Assembly: GCA_964484285.1 (NCBI GenBank)
Contig: CAZAEO010000046.1
Coordinates: forward strand, 1 to 15,550
Origin: CAZUQP01 sp964484285
GTDB lineage: Bacteria; Pseudomonadota; Gammaproteobacteria; DSM-16500
Length of the DNA: 15,550 nt
Direction of reading: 5' to 3'
Below, in pieces: positions 7,434-15,491 of the stretch. Position numbers and translations under genes: made by a program. The notes below the pieces were generated by a model. That model was not told the origin of the DNA and did not search any database. It saw only the letters and a list, made by a program, of their open reading frames with translations. How positions within the stretch are numbered: the stretch's first letter is position 1; the number at the start of each line of letters is the position of its first letter.

Positions 7434-8693
7434 TTACACAAGATCCAAAATAATTTTACCTTGAATTGAAGTTCTTCCGCCGCTGGTTCTAGCTGATGTG
7501 ACATTGCTGCCCGCAGAGGTACCAACAATATTAATATTACGATCTCTATAACGTGTATAATTATAGCTAAAATCCAACTTGCATTGTTTATTGTATTTAT
7601 AAGTGGTACCCAATGATAAAATCTTGTTATCCCCCGCTACAATTTGACGTGTCGGATTTCCTGGATCTTGATCATAGGTAAGAGCACCACGCACCGCCCA
7701 CAATGCAGTAAGCTCGTATTGTGTTCCAAGAGTTAAGCGCCAAGTATTACGCAAGTAATATGCTTTTGTCGATATTATCGAGGTTGCCGCACCTCCTGCT
7801 GTTCTAAACGCAACATTTTTCAACACAACATTTCTTATTGTGTTCCAATTCATCCGTTCAATGGTACCTAAAAAATTCCATCTGGGATTAACATATTGAA
7901 CAAGAGAAAACACAGCGCTAGGTGGCGCAACGAGTTTCACATTGAAATTATTGTTGTAAACAATGGAATTAGTAGCAGCAGCTGCCCCTTGAAGAACGCT
8001 ATGCCCATCTAATTGTACAGAAACCGGTGAATGGTAAACTAAACCCAGTAATGTTCCTAGCACCGGATGCCAGAGAACACCTGCGTGGGCACCGACACCA
8101 CGACCATAACCACTGTTACGAGATTCAAAATCAGATGCTGATCCCAATAATGCACCACGCACGATGGAGTTTAATTCAATAGTTGCAAAGCTAAAATCCG
8201 CACCAGCACCTAAAAACAAATTATCTCTCAACTTATAGCTAAACGCGGGCGTAACATCATAGAGTGAAGCAGCAGAAACAGTTTGCGCATAGCGGGTACT
8301 TGCGGCTCTGGGATATTCTTCGCGACCTAAGAAAGTATATAATCCGGCAATACCCACAGTAACACGACCGGTAACGGGGAGCGCGCCGTAAATAGATGGG
8401 AATGGATATTCTTGGATAGAATAAGAATTACCTGCTTGAGTCCCAGCTAAACCTACCTGGCTAATGGTGCCTGAAAACTTCGCATGTGTGAATGCTTCAC
8501 CCCAGGAAGCCACTATTTGCGGATTGTTTACAAAACCAAGACCTGCTGGATTGTAATAAACAGCAGTTGCATCATTGACTACCGCATTACCAATGGCTGC
8601 CTCAATATATGCAGCTATTGCATTACTTGCAAAAAAACAAGCCGCAACTGAAACCAAACATCGTGCAAAAAGCTTCCTTAGTCTTATATCCAT
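7434..8693 (-). CDS. OmpP1/FadL family outer membrane protein
   Basis: This is a predicted outer-membrane beta-barrel of the FadL/TodX/OmpP1 family, whose members let long-chain fatty acids or other hydrophobic molecules cross the outer membrane. The 419 residues begin with a Sec signal peptide ending around SNAIA (residues 23-27). The family's mature N-terminal signature follows: AAIGNAVVNDATAVYYNPAGL runs directly after cleavage, with NPAGL at 48-52. The rest alternates polar and hydrophobic strands with Gly/Asn/Ser-rich loops, as expected of a 14-strand barrel, and length fits the family. The C-terminus ends LDLV, not the usual aromatic residue. The ribosome site AAGGA lies 9 bases before the ATG and a TATAAT hexamer further upstream. 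The ligand cannot be told from sequence. It stands between the sulfurtransferase and cyclase genes with gaps of about 110-120 bases on both sides. Confidence 0.88.
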   Translation of the reverse strand: MDIRLRKLFARCLVSVAACFFASNAIAAYIEAAIGNAVVNDATAVYYNPAGLGFVNNPQIVASWGEAFTHAKFSGTISQVGLAGTQAGNSYSIQEYPFPSIYGALPVTGRVTVGIAGLYTFLGREEYPRAASTRYAQTVSAASLYDVTPAFSYKLRDNLFLGAGADFSFATIELNSIVRGALLGSASDFESRNSGYGRGVGAHAGVLWHPVLGTLLGLVYHSPVSVQLDGHSVLQGAAAATNSIVYNNNFNVKLVAPPSAVFSLVQYVNPRWNFLGTIERMNWNTIRNVVLKNVAFRTAGGAATSIISTKAYYLRNTWRLTLGTQYELTALWAVRGALTYDQDPGNPTRQIVAGDNKILSLGTTYKYNKQCKLDFSYNYTRYRDRNINIVGTSAGSNVTSARTSGGRTSIQGKIILDLV

Positions 8694-8724
8694 ATAATTT
8701 AGTTCCTTGCATCAATTCCGTTTA

Positions 8725-8730
8725 ATTATA
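8725..8730 (-). promoter_or_regulatory. Candidate -10 box (TATAAT) for the FadL-type gene
   Basis: A consensus TATAAT on the minus strand lies about 31 bases before the start codon, in a 109-base gap after the sulfurtransferase gene. No good -35 hexamer sits 16-18 bases upstream, so only the -10 match is supported. The gene could also be read through from the sulfurtransferase. Confidence 0.3.
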
Positions 8731-8750
8731 AAACCAAAACTTTTATTATC

Positions 8751-8783
8751 TTACTCCATTAAATTTAAAAATGGAAGCAGCAT
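8751..8783 (-). CDS. Possible 10-residue leader peptide ORF with strong ribosome site
   Basis: On the minus strand GGAGGG (8795-8790) lies seven bases before an ATG that opens a ten-codon frame, MLLPFLNLME, closed by TAA. The ribosome site is among the best matches to consensus in the window, better than those of most neighbouring genes. The frame lies between the sulfurtransferase stop and the FadL-type start and ends some 20 bases before the TATAAT hexamer. It could be a leader peptide or chance. Without conservation data this is only a candidate. Confidence 0.25.
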   Translation of the reverse strand: MLLPFLNLME

Positions 8784-8802
8784 AACCAACCCTCCGTTAA
8801 AC

Positions 8803-9681
8803 CTATTTTAAACACGTTTCGACTGGTCTTTCTGTTAAACTTGTTTCACCCTGATAGAGTTTTTCCGCTCCCCATTCTGCCCAAGAACCATCATATAATG
8901 CATGATTAGGATGATTCATTAAATCAAGTACGAAGTTTAAAATTGCCGCGCTGATACCCGATCCACATAGACTGATAATAGGCGCAGATATCTCCACTCC
9001 AATATCCGCTAATTGTTTACGAATTTTTTCCAACGGAAAAAAGCAATTCTCTTTGTCAAAAAAAATCGTATAGGGAAAGGAAAAACTTCCAGGAATATGC
9101 CCACTTCGTATCCCAGAGCGTAATTCAGGGCCGCCGGCAAATCGTACTGGATGACGCAGATCAATGACTTGTGCAACTGGATAATGTAGATTTTCTTTCA
9201 TTTGTGCAAGAGAACATAATAAATTTGGCTGAAATTTTGCTGTATAGTGTTTGCGGCTCGTTACTGTTTCACCAGATACCACTTTACCGCCATATTTTTC
9301 CCATGCTGCCAACCCCCCATTCAATATATATAATTGATGCGGATTATGACCGAACGCTCTTAGCATAAAGAGTGCTCGACAGGAAGAATGCAATTCACTG
9401 TTATCGTACAAAATAATTTTATAATCATCACGAATACCTAATGCGCCCAATTTTTCACTCATGATCTTTTCATCATGAATCAGCATATTAGGTATCTCTG
9501 TACGCGTATCGTGGAATTGATTGAGATCCAAAAAATGTGCGTCGATAATATGTTTGTTTAAAAATTCCTGTTTTGCATCTCGGTGGCACGCAGGCAAATG
9601 CCAACTCGCATCCAAAATAATAACGGCTTTTTGATTTTTACGAAATTTATCTAGTTGTGCAGGATTAATTAGCCACGGCAT
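8803..9681 (-). CDS. sseA: 3-mercaptopyruvate sulfurtransferase (rhodanese family)
   Basis: This enzyme moves sulfur from 3-mercaptopyruvate to thiophilic acceptors such as thioredoxin or cyanide in the cytoplasm. The 292-residue protein has two rhodanese domains. The N-terminal domain (about 5-135) is inactive but structural, and the C-terminal one (about 150-285) is catalytic. The active-site loop is CGSGISA with Cys239. The CGSG form marks mercaptopyruvate sulfurtransferases, whereas thiosulfate sulfurtransferases have CRKG. The substrate-side stretch RFAGGPELR (180-188) also fits SseA. It follows ctaE after about 30 bases on the same strand, so it may ride on the cox operon transcript, although a sulfur role in oxidase assembly is not known to me. 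The ATG has a GAGA ribosome-like site nearby. Confidence 0.9.
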   Translation of the reverse strand: MPWLINPAQLDKFRKNQKAVIILDASWHLPACHRDAKQEFLNKHIIDAHFLDLNQFHDTRTEIPNMLIHDEKIMSEKLGALGIRDDYKIILYDNSELHSSCRALFMLRAFGHNPHQLYILNGGLAAWEKYGGKVVSGETVTSRKHYTAKFQPNLLCSLAQMKENLHYPVAQVIDLRHPVRFAGGPELRSGIRSGHIPGSFSFPYTIFFDKENCFFPLEKIRKQLADIGVEISAPIISLCGSGISAAILNFVLDLMNHPNHALYDGSWAEWGAEKLYQGETSLTERPVETCLK

Positions 9682-9711
9682 ATGGATTCTCTTGTTTATG
9701 TATGACCCTTA

Positions 9712-10566
9712 TTATAACCAATATACAAATACAAATAAAAATAACCATATGACATCGACAAAATGCCAATACCATGCAACTGCTTCAAAGCCAAAATGAT
9801 GCTTAGGTTGGAAGTGGCCTTTTAAGCATCGAAATAAAATAACAATCAACATGATAAGCCCAGCCGTCACATGTACAGCATGAAATCCCGTCAACATAAA
9901 GAAAGTAGACCCATAAATTCCACTCGCTAAGGTCAAACGTAAATGGCTGTGTGCTTCTATATATTCATATGCCTGACAACCTAAAAATAAAGCCCCTAAT
10001 GCGATCGTGATCAGCATGCCAAGAATCACTTTGCCCCGCTGATTTTTCTGCAAACTCCAATGCGCCCAGGTAATAAAAGCAGCACTGCTTAATAAAACAA
10101 ATGTATTTAACGCTGGGATACCCCAGGCAGGAATTATCCCCTCTGGCCCTGAAAATTGTTTAGGATCTGGATTTTTTAATAGCGGCCAAATGGCTTGAAA
10201 ATGCGGCCATAATAATGCGTGAGTTTCGCTGCCCTCACCCAAAACCGGCACGACAAACAGACGTACATAAAATAATGCCCCAAAAAATGTACCAAAAAAA
10301 GCGACTTCAGATGCAATAAACCAAATCATGCCCCAACGATAAGTTTGATCCATTTGCGAACTATGCAAGCCGTGAGTGCTTTCAGCAATGACAGCTCCAA
10401 ACCAACCACACAACATATACACTAACAAAATGGCTCCAGACATCAAAAAATAATGTCCGTACCAATTGCCATGAATAATATTCATAGCACCAATTAATAT
10501 TAAAAATAAGCTAAATGATCCTATCAATGGCCATTTACTCGGAGTAGGTAAAAAATATTTTTTCAT
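9712..10566 (-). CDS. ctaE: Cytochrome c oxidase subunit III
   Basis: This is the third core subunit of the aa3-type oxidase. It carries no metal, but stabilises subunit I and proton uptake. The 284-residue protein has seven predicted transmembrane helices and ends in the family's signature helix HFVDVIWLFLF near residues 268-278. An internal FFMLTGFHAVHVTAG block (about 222-236) is also diagnostic. The loop from about 95 to 155 between early helices is long and contains PDPKQFSGPEG, as in bacterial subunit III of this type. Its ATG overlaps the ctaG stop (ATGA), so it is translationally coupled. It is the last recognisable oxidase gene of the operon; no SURF1, ctaA or ctaB follows. Confidence 0.95.
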   Translation of the reverse strand: MKKYFLPTPSKWPLIGSFSLFLILIGAMNIIHGNWYGHYFLMSGAILLVYMLCGWFGAVIAESTHGLHSSQMDQTYRWGMIWFIASEVAFFGTFFGALFYVRLFVVPVLGEGSETHALLWPHFQAIWPLLKNPDPKQFSGPEGIIPAWGIPALNTFVLLSSAAFITWAHWSLQKNQRGKVILGMLITIALGALFLGCQAYEYIEAHSHLRLTLASGIYGSTFFMLTGFHAVHVTAGLIMLIVILFRCLKGHFQPKHHFGFEAVAWYWHFVDVIWLFLFVFVYWL

Positions 10567-11105
10567 CCTGATTTCCTTGGCAAGGCCGTTACATCAAATA
10601 ATGTGTACGCTAACGTAATGATATGCACATCTGCTGGCAATGTTTTATCAACTTGAAATACAACCGGCATCCATTTGGATTCTCCCGCCGCCAATGTTTG
10701 TTGACGAAAACAAAAACATTCAATTTTATGAAAATATTTTGCAGCAAGCGGTGGTGTAAAACTAGGAACAGCTTGTACTGTCATAACGTGATTAGAATCA
10801 TTTTTTACAAAAAATAGCATTTTTGCTTGTTCTGCCGGATGAACAATCAATGTATTTTTTTTCGGATAAAATTCCCAAGGTAAATTTGCGTTGTTAGTTG
10901 CGACAAACTGAATCGCAATTTTTTCATCTGGATTCATCGCACTTGCATAGAAAGACGATTCGATTTCAGCTACATTAGCACCGCCATTTAAACCCGTCAC
11001 TTTACAGACAACCCGATACAATGGCACAAGAGCAAAACTAAAGCCAAACATCATCACAGCACACACTATGCCGATAATGACTGTTTTGTTTGTGCGGTTG
11101 ATCAT
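10563..11105 (-). CDS. ctaG: Cytochrome c oxidase assembly protein CtaG/Cox11
   Basis: This is the copper chaperone that inserts CuB into oxidase subunit I at the periplasmic side of the membrane. From the ATG at 11105 the protein has 180 residues: one N-terminal transmembrane helix (about 8-28), the family motif LVPLYRVVCKVTGLNG (26-41, with conserved Cys34), then an immunoglobulin-like periplasmic domain with the copper-binding CFCF (Cys130, Cys132). A longer version starting at TTG 11129 adds eight residues. I prefer the ATG because it overlaps the pdxH stop as ATGA and gives the usual short cytoplasmic tail before the helix. Its place directly before ctaE is the common order in proteobacterial cox operons. 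Confidence 0.94.
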   Translation of the reverse strand: MINRTNKTVIIGIVCAVMMFGFSFALVPLYRVVCKVTGLNGGANVAEIESSFYASAMNPDEKIAIQFVATNNANLPWEFYPKKNTLIVHPAEQAKMLFFVKNDSNHVMTVQAVPSFTPPLAAKYFHKIECFCFRQQTLAAGESKWMPVVFQVDKTLPADVHIITLAYTLFDVTALPRKSG

Positions 11106-11737
11106 GGCGATAACCGATCCATCTTCCAATGATCATTTTGTTTAAGATAGCGGATACGATCATTCATGCGATTATCCCTTCCTTGAAAAAATTCAAATTC
11201 AAATGGTATTACCCGATAACCGCCCCAATCCGTTGGGCAAGGGACTTGTTTCCCCTCATATTGTTTTGCGATTTTTTGCATCCGTGACTCCAACTCTGCG
11301 CGACTTGCAATAACAGCGCTTTGTTTAGAAGCACATGCGGCAATTTGACTCTCTCTCGGGCGAGATAAAAAATAGGTTTCCGATTTTTCTCGCGAAATCC
11401 GTATGATAGAGCCACGCATCCTGATTTGTCTTGCTAATTCCAGCCAATGAAAATTCAAGGCTACTATTTTATTTTCTGCCTGAAGAGCTTTTGGACTTTT
11501 ATAGTGGGTATAAAATATAAAACCATCATGATTAAATTCTTTTAACAAAACAACTCGCGAATCTGGCATGCCATCATGATCTACCGTTGACAATACCATA
11601 GCAGTGGGATCAAGTGATTTGATTTCCAAGGCTTCTTTCAGCCATGTTTCGAATTGCTGAAAAGGATCTGAAGACATCGTTTTTTCTTGCAATTCATGAT
11701 CGCCATATTCTCGACGAATCGATTGAAGGTCCTTCAT
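11102..11737 (-). CDS. pdxH: Pyridoxamine 5'-phosphate oxidase
   Basis: This FMN enzyme oxidises pyridoxine or pyridoxamine 5'-phosphate to pyridoxal 5'-phosphate, the final step of vitamin B6 synthesis and salvage, using O2. The 211 residues match the family along their length: an N-terminal helix with REYGDHEL (9-16), DPFQQFETWL (24-33), the FMN-binding stretch RVVLLKEF (61-68), FYTHYKSPKA (75-84), and the C-terminal WGGYRVIPFEFEFFQGRDNR and RLSP end. It sits inside the cox operon. Its ATG directly follows the ctaD stop with no gap, an AGGTGA ribosome site lies inside the ctaD end, and its stop overlaps the ctaG start. Transcription and translation are therefore tied to the oxidase. A functional link may be only the shared use of oxygen. 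Confidence 0.96.
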   Translation of the reverse strand: MKDLQSIRREYGDHELQEKTMSSDPFQQFETWLKEALEIKSLDPTAMVLSTVDHDGMPDSRVVLLKEFNHDGFIFYTHYKSPKALQAENKIVALNFHWLELARQIRMRGSIIRISREKSETYFLSRPRESQIAACASKQSAVIASRAELESRMQKIAKQYEGKQVPCPTDWGGYRVIPFEFEFFQGRDNRMNDRIRYLKQNDHWKMDRLSP

Positions 11738-13312
11738 TTAGTTCACCTCAGGCGCTGTTTGAAATGTATGATACGGCGCAGGTGAAGCAACTGTCCATTC
11801 CAATCCATGCGCGCCCTCCCATACAGCTGCACTTGCGCATTTCCCACCACGAATCGTCATGATGATATTGTAAAGAAAAATAAGCTGTGCAGCACCCATA
11901 ATAAATGCCCCAATGCTAGCAATCATATTAAAATCTGCATATTGCAATGCATAATCAGGCACACGTCTTGGCATTCCAGTCAATCCTAAAAAATGCATAG
12001 GAAAAAATGTTAGATTGACTGAAACTACTGTAATCCAAAAATGCAATTGCCCTAAACGTTCATTATAATAATGCCCAGTCCATTTAGGCAGCCAGTAATA
12101 AATACCCGCAAATATCGTAAAAAGCGCTCCTGTGACTAATACATAATGAAAATGTGCCACCACAAAATAAGTATCCGTATACTGATAATCTGCGGGAACA
12201 ATCGCGAGCATTAATCCGGAAAAACCACCTATCGTAAATAAAAACACAAAAGCAATGGCAAATAACATCGGTGTCTCAAATGTTAATGCCCCACGAAACA
12301 TCGTAGCGACCCAATTAAACACTTTTATTCCTGTGGGAACAGCGATGAGCATCGTTGTACACATAAAAAAGATTTGCGCAGATAAAGCCAGTCCAGCAGT
12401 AAACATATGATGCGCCCACACAATAAACGATAGAAAAGCAATGGCAGCGGTTGCAATCACCATAAACGTATAACCAAATAATTTTTTGTGACTAAACGTA
12501 GGAATCACTTCAGAAACAATGCCAAAGCCTGGCAAAATGAGAATATAGACTTCTGGATGAGCAAAAAACCAGAAAATATGCTGATACAGCACTGGATCGC
12601 CGCCGCCTGCGGCGCTAAAAAAACTGGTACCAAAATGACGGTCAAACAAAATCATAGTGACAGCACCTGCCAACACAGGCATAGCAAAGATCAGTAAAAA
12701 TGCCGTGATTAGCCATGTCCATACAAACAATGGCATTTTCATCAAAATCATGCCGGGGGCACGCAAATTTAAAATAGTTGCCATGATATTAATTGCGCCC
12801 ATAATGGATGAAAATCCCATTAAATGAATCGCCACAACTAAAAAATCCGTACTGGGCGGGCCATAACGCGTCGATAAAGGGGCATACAGCGTCCAACCAA
12901 AATTAGGTGCGCCGCCTGCCATAAAAAATGTACTCAGTAAAATGGCAAACGCGAACGGTAAAATCCAAAAACTCCAGTTGTTGAGTCGCGGCAACGCCAT
13001 ATCAGGCGCACCAATCATGAGCGGAATCATCCAATTGGCAAGACCCACAAATGCTGGCATGATCACGCCAAAAATCATAATCAAGCCATGCAACGTGACC
13101 AATTCATTATAAAAATTCACTCCGAATAATAGCGCGCCTGGTCGCAATAATTCTGCGCGAATGAGTTCTGCCATCATCCCGCCAATAAAAAACATAATGC
13201 CGCTAAAAACTAAATAGAGTGTGCCAATGTCTTTATGATTGGTAGTAAATAGCCAGCGTGAAGCAAAGCTCCAACCATTTTTTTGCGTTGCTTGATGTGC
13301 TGCGTATACCAT
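11738..13312 (-). CDS. ctaD: Cytochrome c oxidase subunit I (aa3-type)
   Basis: This is the catalytic subunit that reduces O2 to water at the heme a3-CuB centre while pumping protons. It has 524 residues and twelve transmembrane helices. Visible ligands are His75 and His389 (heme a), His387 (heme a3, in VAHFHYVL), and His252, His301 and His302 (CuB). The D-channel entrance Asp104 (GAPDMALPR), the glutamate Glu254 and the cross-link tyrosine Tyr256 (HPEVY) are present, as is the K-channel Lys330 (PTGIK), so it is an A1-type proton pump. One change stands out: the residue before His252 is Ala (FFAHPEVY), where most relatives have Gly. A strong AGGAG ribosome site lies in the eight-base gap after ctaC. 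Confidence 0.97.
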   Translation of the reverse strand: MVYAAHQATQKNGWSFASRWLFTTNHKDIGTLYLVFSGIMFFIGGMMAELIRAELLRPGALLFGVNFYNELVTLHGLIMIFGVIMPAFVGLANWMIPLMIGAPDMALPRLNNWSFWILPFAFAILLSTFFMAGGAPNFGWTLYAPLSTRYGPPSTDFLVVAIHLMGFSSIMGAINIMATILNLRAPGMILMKMPLFVWTWLITAFLLIFAMPVLAGAVTMILFDRHFGTSFFSAAGGGDPVLYQHIFWFFAHPEVYILILPGFGIVSEVIPTFSHKKLFGYTFMVIATAAIAFLSFIVWAHHMFTAGLALSAQIFFMCTTMLIAVPTGIKVFNWVATMFRGALTFETPMLFAIAFVFLFTIGGFSGLMLAIVPADYQYTDTYFVVAHFHYVLVTGALFTIFAGIYYWLPKWTGHYYNERLGQLHFWITVVSVNLTFFPMHFLGLTGMPRRVPDYALQYADFNMIASIGAFIMGAAQLIFLYNIIMTIRGGKCASAAVWEGAHGLEWTVASPAPYHTFQTAPEVN

Positions 13313-13320
13313 AACATCTC

Positions 13321-14487
13321 CTATGACTTTTGCCTTGCTGAGGCAATATCAGCAGGTTGCACAACATCCCCCGTATTATTTCCAAACGTATTTCTTTCAT
13401 AGGTAATAACAGCGGCTAAATCCTCATCATTATATTGATCTTTAAATGCTTGCATTGCAGTACCGGTACGGCCGTGCAACACAACATCAATATGTGCCGC
13501 AACGGGTCCCGTAGTCATTTTTCCGCCTTTTAGTGCAGGGAAAACGGGCGGAGTTCCTTTGCCATCAGGTTGATGACAAACAGCACACGCGCTCAGATAA
13601 ACTTGCTCTCCCTGTTTCATTGAATCAGCCAACGTAACTTGTTTTTTGACCTGTACAGGTTCAGCTGGCGACGTTGGTTTTGACGCAGTTTCACCCGAAG
13701 GAAGCGTAACCGCAGGCTGTTTTTGTTTAAGAAGCCAGTCATTAAACTCTTTTTCAGGCACAGCAATGACAACAATAGGCATGTAGGCATGAAGTATCCC
13801 GCATAATTCTGCACATTGTCCCCGATAAATTCCAGGACGATTAATACGCGCCCATGTTTCATTGATAAACCCTGGAATCGCATCCTGCTTGACGCCCAAC
13901 TCAGGAACCCACCAACTATGAATGACATCATTTGCCGTAATCAGAAAACGAATTTTTTTGTGAATAGGTACCACAAGCGGATGATCCACTTCACGCAAAT
14001 AATAGATCCCTTTAGGTGCCTGATTGCGCAATTGCGCAGATGGCGTTGACAACTGACTAAAAAATTTGACGCCTAAATCAAGATATTCATAATGCCATTT
14101 CCATTGATATCCTGTGACTTTAATAGAAAGGTCAGGTTGAGATTCATCATGCATGTGCACAAGCACTTTAATAGCTAAAATGGCCATCCAGACTAAAATA
14201 AAAAAAGGCACCACAGTCCAGGTCATTTCAAGCCATACATGTTCATGGAAATGCGCGGCTTTTGCCCCGCGTGATTTGCGATGATATATGATAGAATACA
14301 ACATCGTGCCAAATACAATGATTCCAATCGCGACACATATCCAGAAAATTGTCATGTGTAAATGATAAATGTCACGACTAATGGGAGTAACACCTGGAGT
14401 TAAATTGATTTCAATGCCCGCATGTACCGAATAGCTTGCGAAAAAGAGGTTAAACAGGGTAAATTGTGAAACTTGCCTGATGCGCAT
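13321..14487 (-). CDS. ctaC: Cytochrome c oxidase subunit II with fused cytochrome c domain
   Basis: This subunit receives electrons and passes them through CuA to subunit I; here it is a caa3-like fusion. From the ATG at 14487 (388 residues) it has a signal peptide to about residue 23 (SVHA), two transmembrane helices (about 43-68 and 87-112) and a cupredoxin domain with CuA ligands His190, Cys225, Cys229, His233 and Met236 (CAELCGILHAYM). A Pro/Thr/Lys linker (about 258-283) leads to a cytochrome c domain with CAVCH (Cys301, Cys304, His305) and probable Met345. An ATG at 14526 would add 13 residues but lies inside a TATAAT box and spoils the signal peptide, so I chose the inner start. It heads the ctaC-ctaD-pdxH-ctaG-ctaE operon. 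Confidence 0.94.
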   Translation of the reverse strand: MRIRQVSQFTLFNLFFASYSVHAGIEINLTPGVTPISRDIYHLHMTIFWICVAIGIIVFGTMLYSIIYHRKSRGAKAAHFHEHVWLEMTWTVVPFFILVWMAILAIKVLVHMHDESQPDLSIKVTGYQWKWHYEYLDLGVKFFSQLSTPSAQLRNQAPKGIYYLREVDHPLVVPIHKKIRFLITANDVIHSWWVPELGVKQDAIPGFINETWARINRPGIYRGQCAELCGILHAYMPIVVIAVPEKEFNDWLLKQKQPAVTLPSGETASKPTSPAEPVQVKKQVTLADSMKQGEQVYLSACAVCHQPDGKGTPPVFPALKGGKMTTGPVAAHIDVVLHGRTGTAMQAFKDQYNDEDLAAVITYERNTFGNNTGDVVQPADIASARQKS

Positions 14488-14524
14488 CCGTGTGCTGCCT
14501 ATGGCTTGAATAAAGCAAGAAAAC

Positions 14525-14554
14525 ATTATACGGGATTACGACCATGCAAAACAA
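14525..14554 (-). promoter_or_regulatory. Candidate sigma70 promoter of the cox operon
   Basis: On the minus strand TTGTTT (14554-14549) and TATAAT (14530-14525) are separated by 18 bases, a good match to the vegetative consensus. A transcript starting about seven bases downstream would leave a leader of some 30 bases before the ctaC ATG at 14487. The box overlaps the start region of the divergent sppA gene, so the two genes share a compact regulatory zone. Confidence 0.45.
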
Positions 14555-15482
14555 TTCACTTGATAAACAAGATTTAATCATAGCCTTCATGCGTGACTTC
14601 ATTAAAGAGAAGCGCTCTGATCGTCGCTGGAAAAATTTTCGCTTTCTTTTAGGTTTTTTCGTGATTATAGCGATAGGCTTATTGGTTTTTTCTCAAGCAG
14701 GCACGCCACCTATGTTATCAGATGAATATGTTTCATTAGTCCGTTTAAATGGCATGATTGGTCCTGGCGAAGATTTTTCTGCGGAAACGATTCTGCCTAT
14801 ATTAAAAGAAGCATTTAGTGATAAAAAAGCAAAAGGTGTCATATTAAATATCAACTCAGGCGGCGGCACACCCGTACAAGCTTCGATTATGTATGATGCC
14901 ATCATAGAATTGAAAAACAAATATCACAAAAAAGTCATCGTCGTTGGTGAAGATATCATGGCATCAGGCGCTTATTATGTCGCTGCAGCTGCCGATAAAA
15001 TTTACGTTAATCCTAATACGATTACCGGTTCAATCGGTGTCATTATGAAAGAATTTGGTTTTCCTGAACTCATTAAAAAAGTAGGCATCGAACGACGCGT
15101 TTATACTGCTGGCGCGAATAAAGACCGACTAGATCCTTTTTTACCACAAAGCCAAGAAGATATTAATAAAATTCGCCAAGTGATTAATGAAGTCCATGAA
15201 AATTTCGAACACGCCGTTGAAGCAGGACGTAAAGGTAAATTACATGGTGATCCGAATGAATTGTTCTCAGGCGATTTCTGGTCTGGTCAAACCGCTTTAA
15301 AACTCGGCTTAGTAGATGGTTTAGGCAATTTATCCAGTGTAATGCGAGATGAATTCCACGTGTCTGAATACAAAGACTATAGTCAACAACCATCGATATT
15401 AAAAAATGTGATCGGTCATGTGGGTACATCATTAAACATGATGTTAAATCATGATCGGATCGGCGTGTTAGAAAAAATTTGA
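14544..15482 (+). CDS. sppA: Signal peptide peptidase SppA, S49 family serine protease
   Basis: This inner-membrane protease digests leftover signal peptides after secretion, acting with a Ser/Lys dyad on the periplasmic side. At 312 residues it is the short single-domain form (E. coli SppA is a tandem about twice as long). It has a basic cytoplasmic start (21-34, KEKRSDRRWK), one transmembrane helix (33-51) and then the ClpP-fold domain. The nucleophile is Ser141 in MASGAYY and the general base Lys193 in AGANKDRLDPF. The oxyanion-type SGGG (105-108) and TGSIGVI (161-167) are present. An alternative label is SohB-like, but the SppA pattern fits better. It is divergent from ctaC across a 56-base gap between start codons, and a GGGA ribosome-like site precedes the ATG. 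Confidence 0.93.
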   Translation: MQNNSLDKQDLIIAFMRDFIKEKRSDRRWKNFRFLLGFFVIIAIGLLVFSQAGTPPMLSDEYVSLVRLNGMIGPGEDFSAETILPILKEAFSDKKAKGVILNINSGGGTPVQASIMYDAIIELKNKYHKKVIVVGEDIMASGAYYVAAAADKIYVNPNTITGSIGVIMKEFGFPELIKKVGIERRVYTAGANKDRLDPFLPQSQEDINKIRQVINEVHENFEHAVEAGRKGKLHGDPNELFSGDFWSGQTALKLGLVDGLGNLSSVMRDEFHVSEYKDYSQQPSILKNVIGHVGTSLNMMLNHDRIGVLEKI

Positions 15483-15491
15483 GATTTATTT

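Noticed and set aside
7319..7528. 69-codon minus-strand frame overlapping the end of the porin gene
   Set aside because: It is out of frame with the porin, begins inside it and has no family resemblance or ribosome site; it is a shadow frame.
8756..8774. Inverted repeat CCATT/AATGG between sseA and the porin gene
   Set aside because: A five-base AT-rich stem with a nine-base loop is expected by chance in such a sequence and has no T run.
11106..11129. Eight-residue TTG-initiated N-terminal extension of CtaG
   Set aside because: An ATG at 11105 overlaps the pdxH stop as ATGA and gives the usual family N-terminus.
14506..14532. Forward promoter for sppA (TTGAAT with TATACG)
   Set aside because: The spacer is only 15 bases and the -10 is poor; the reverse-strand promoter in the same place is far better.
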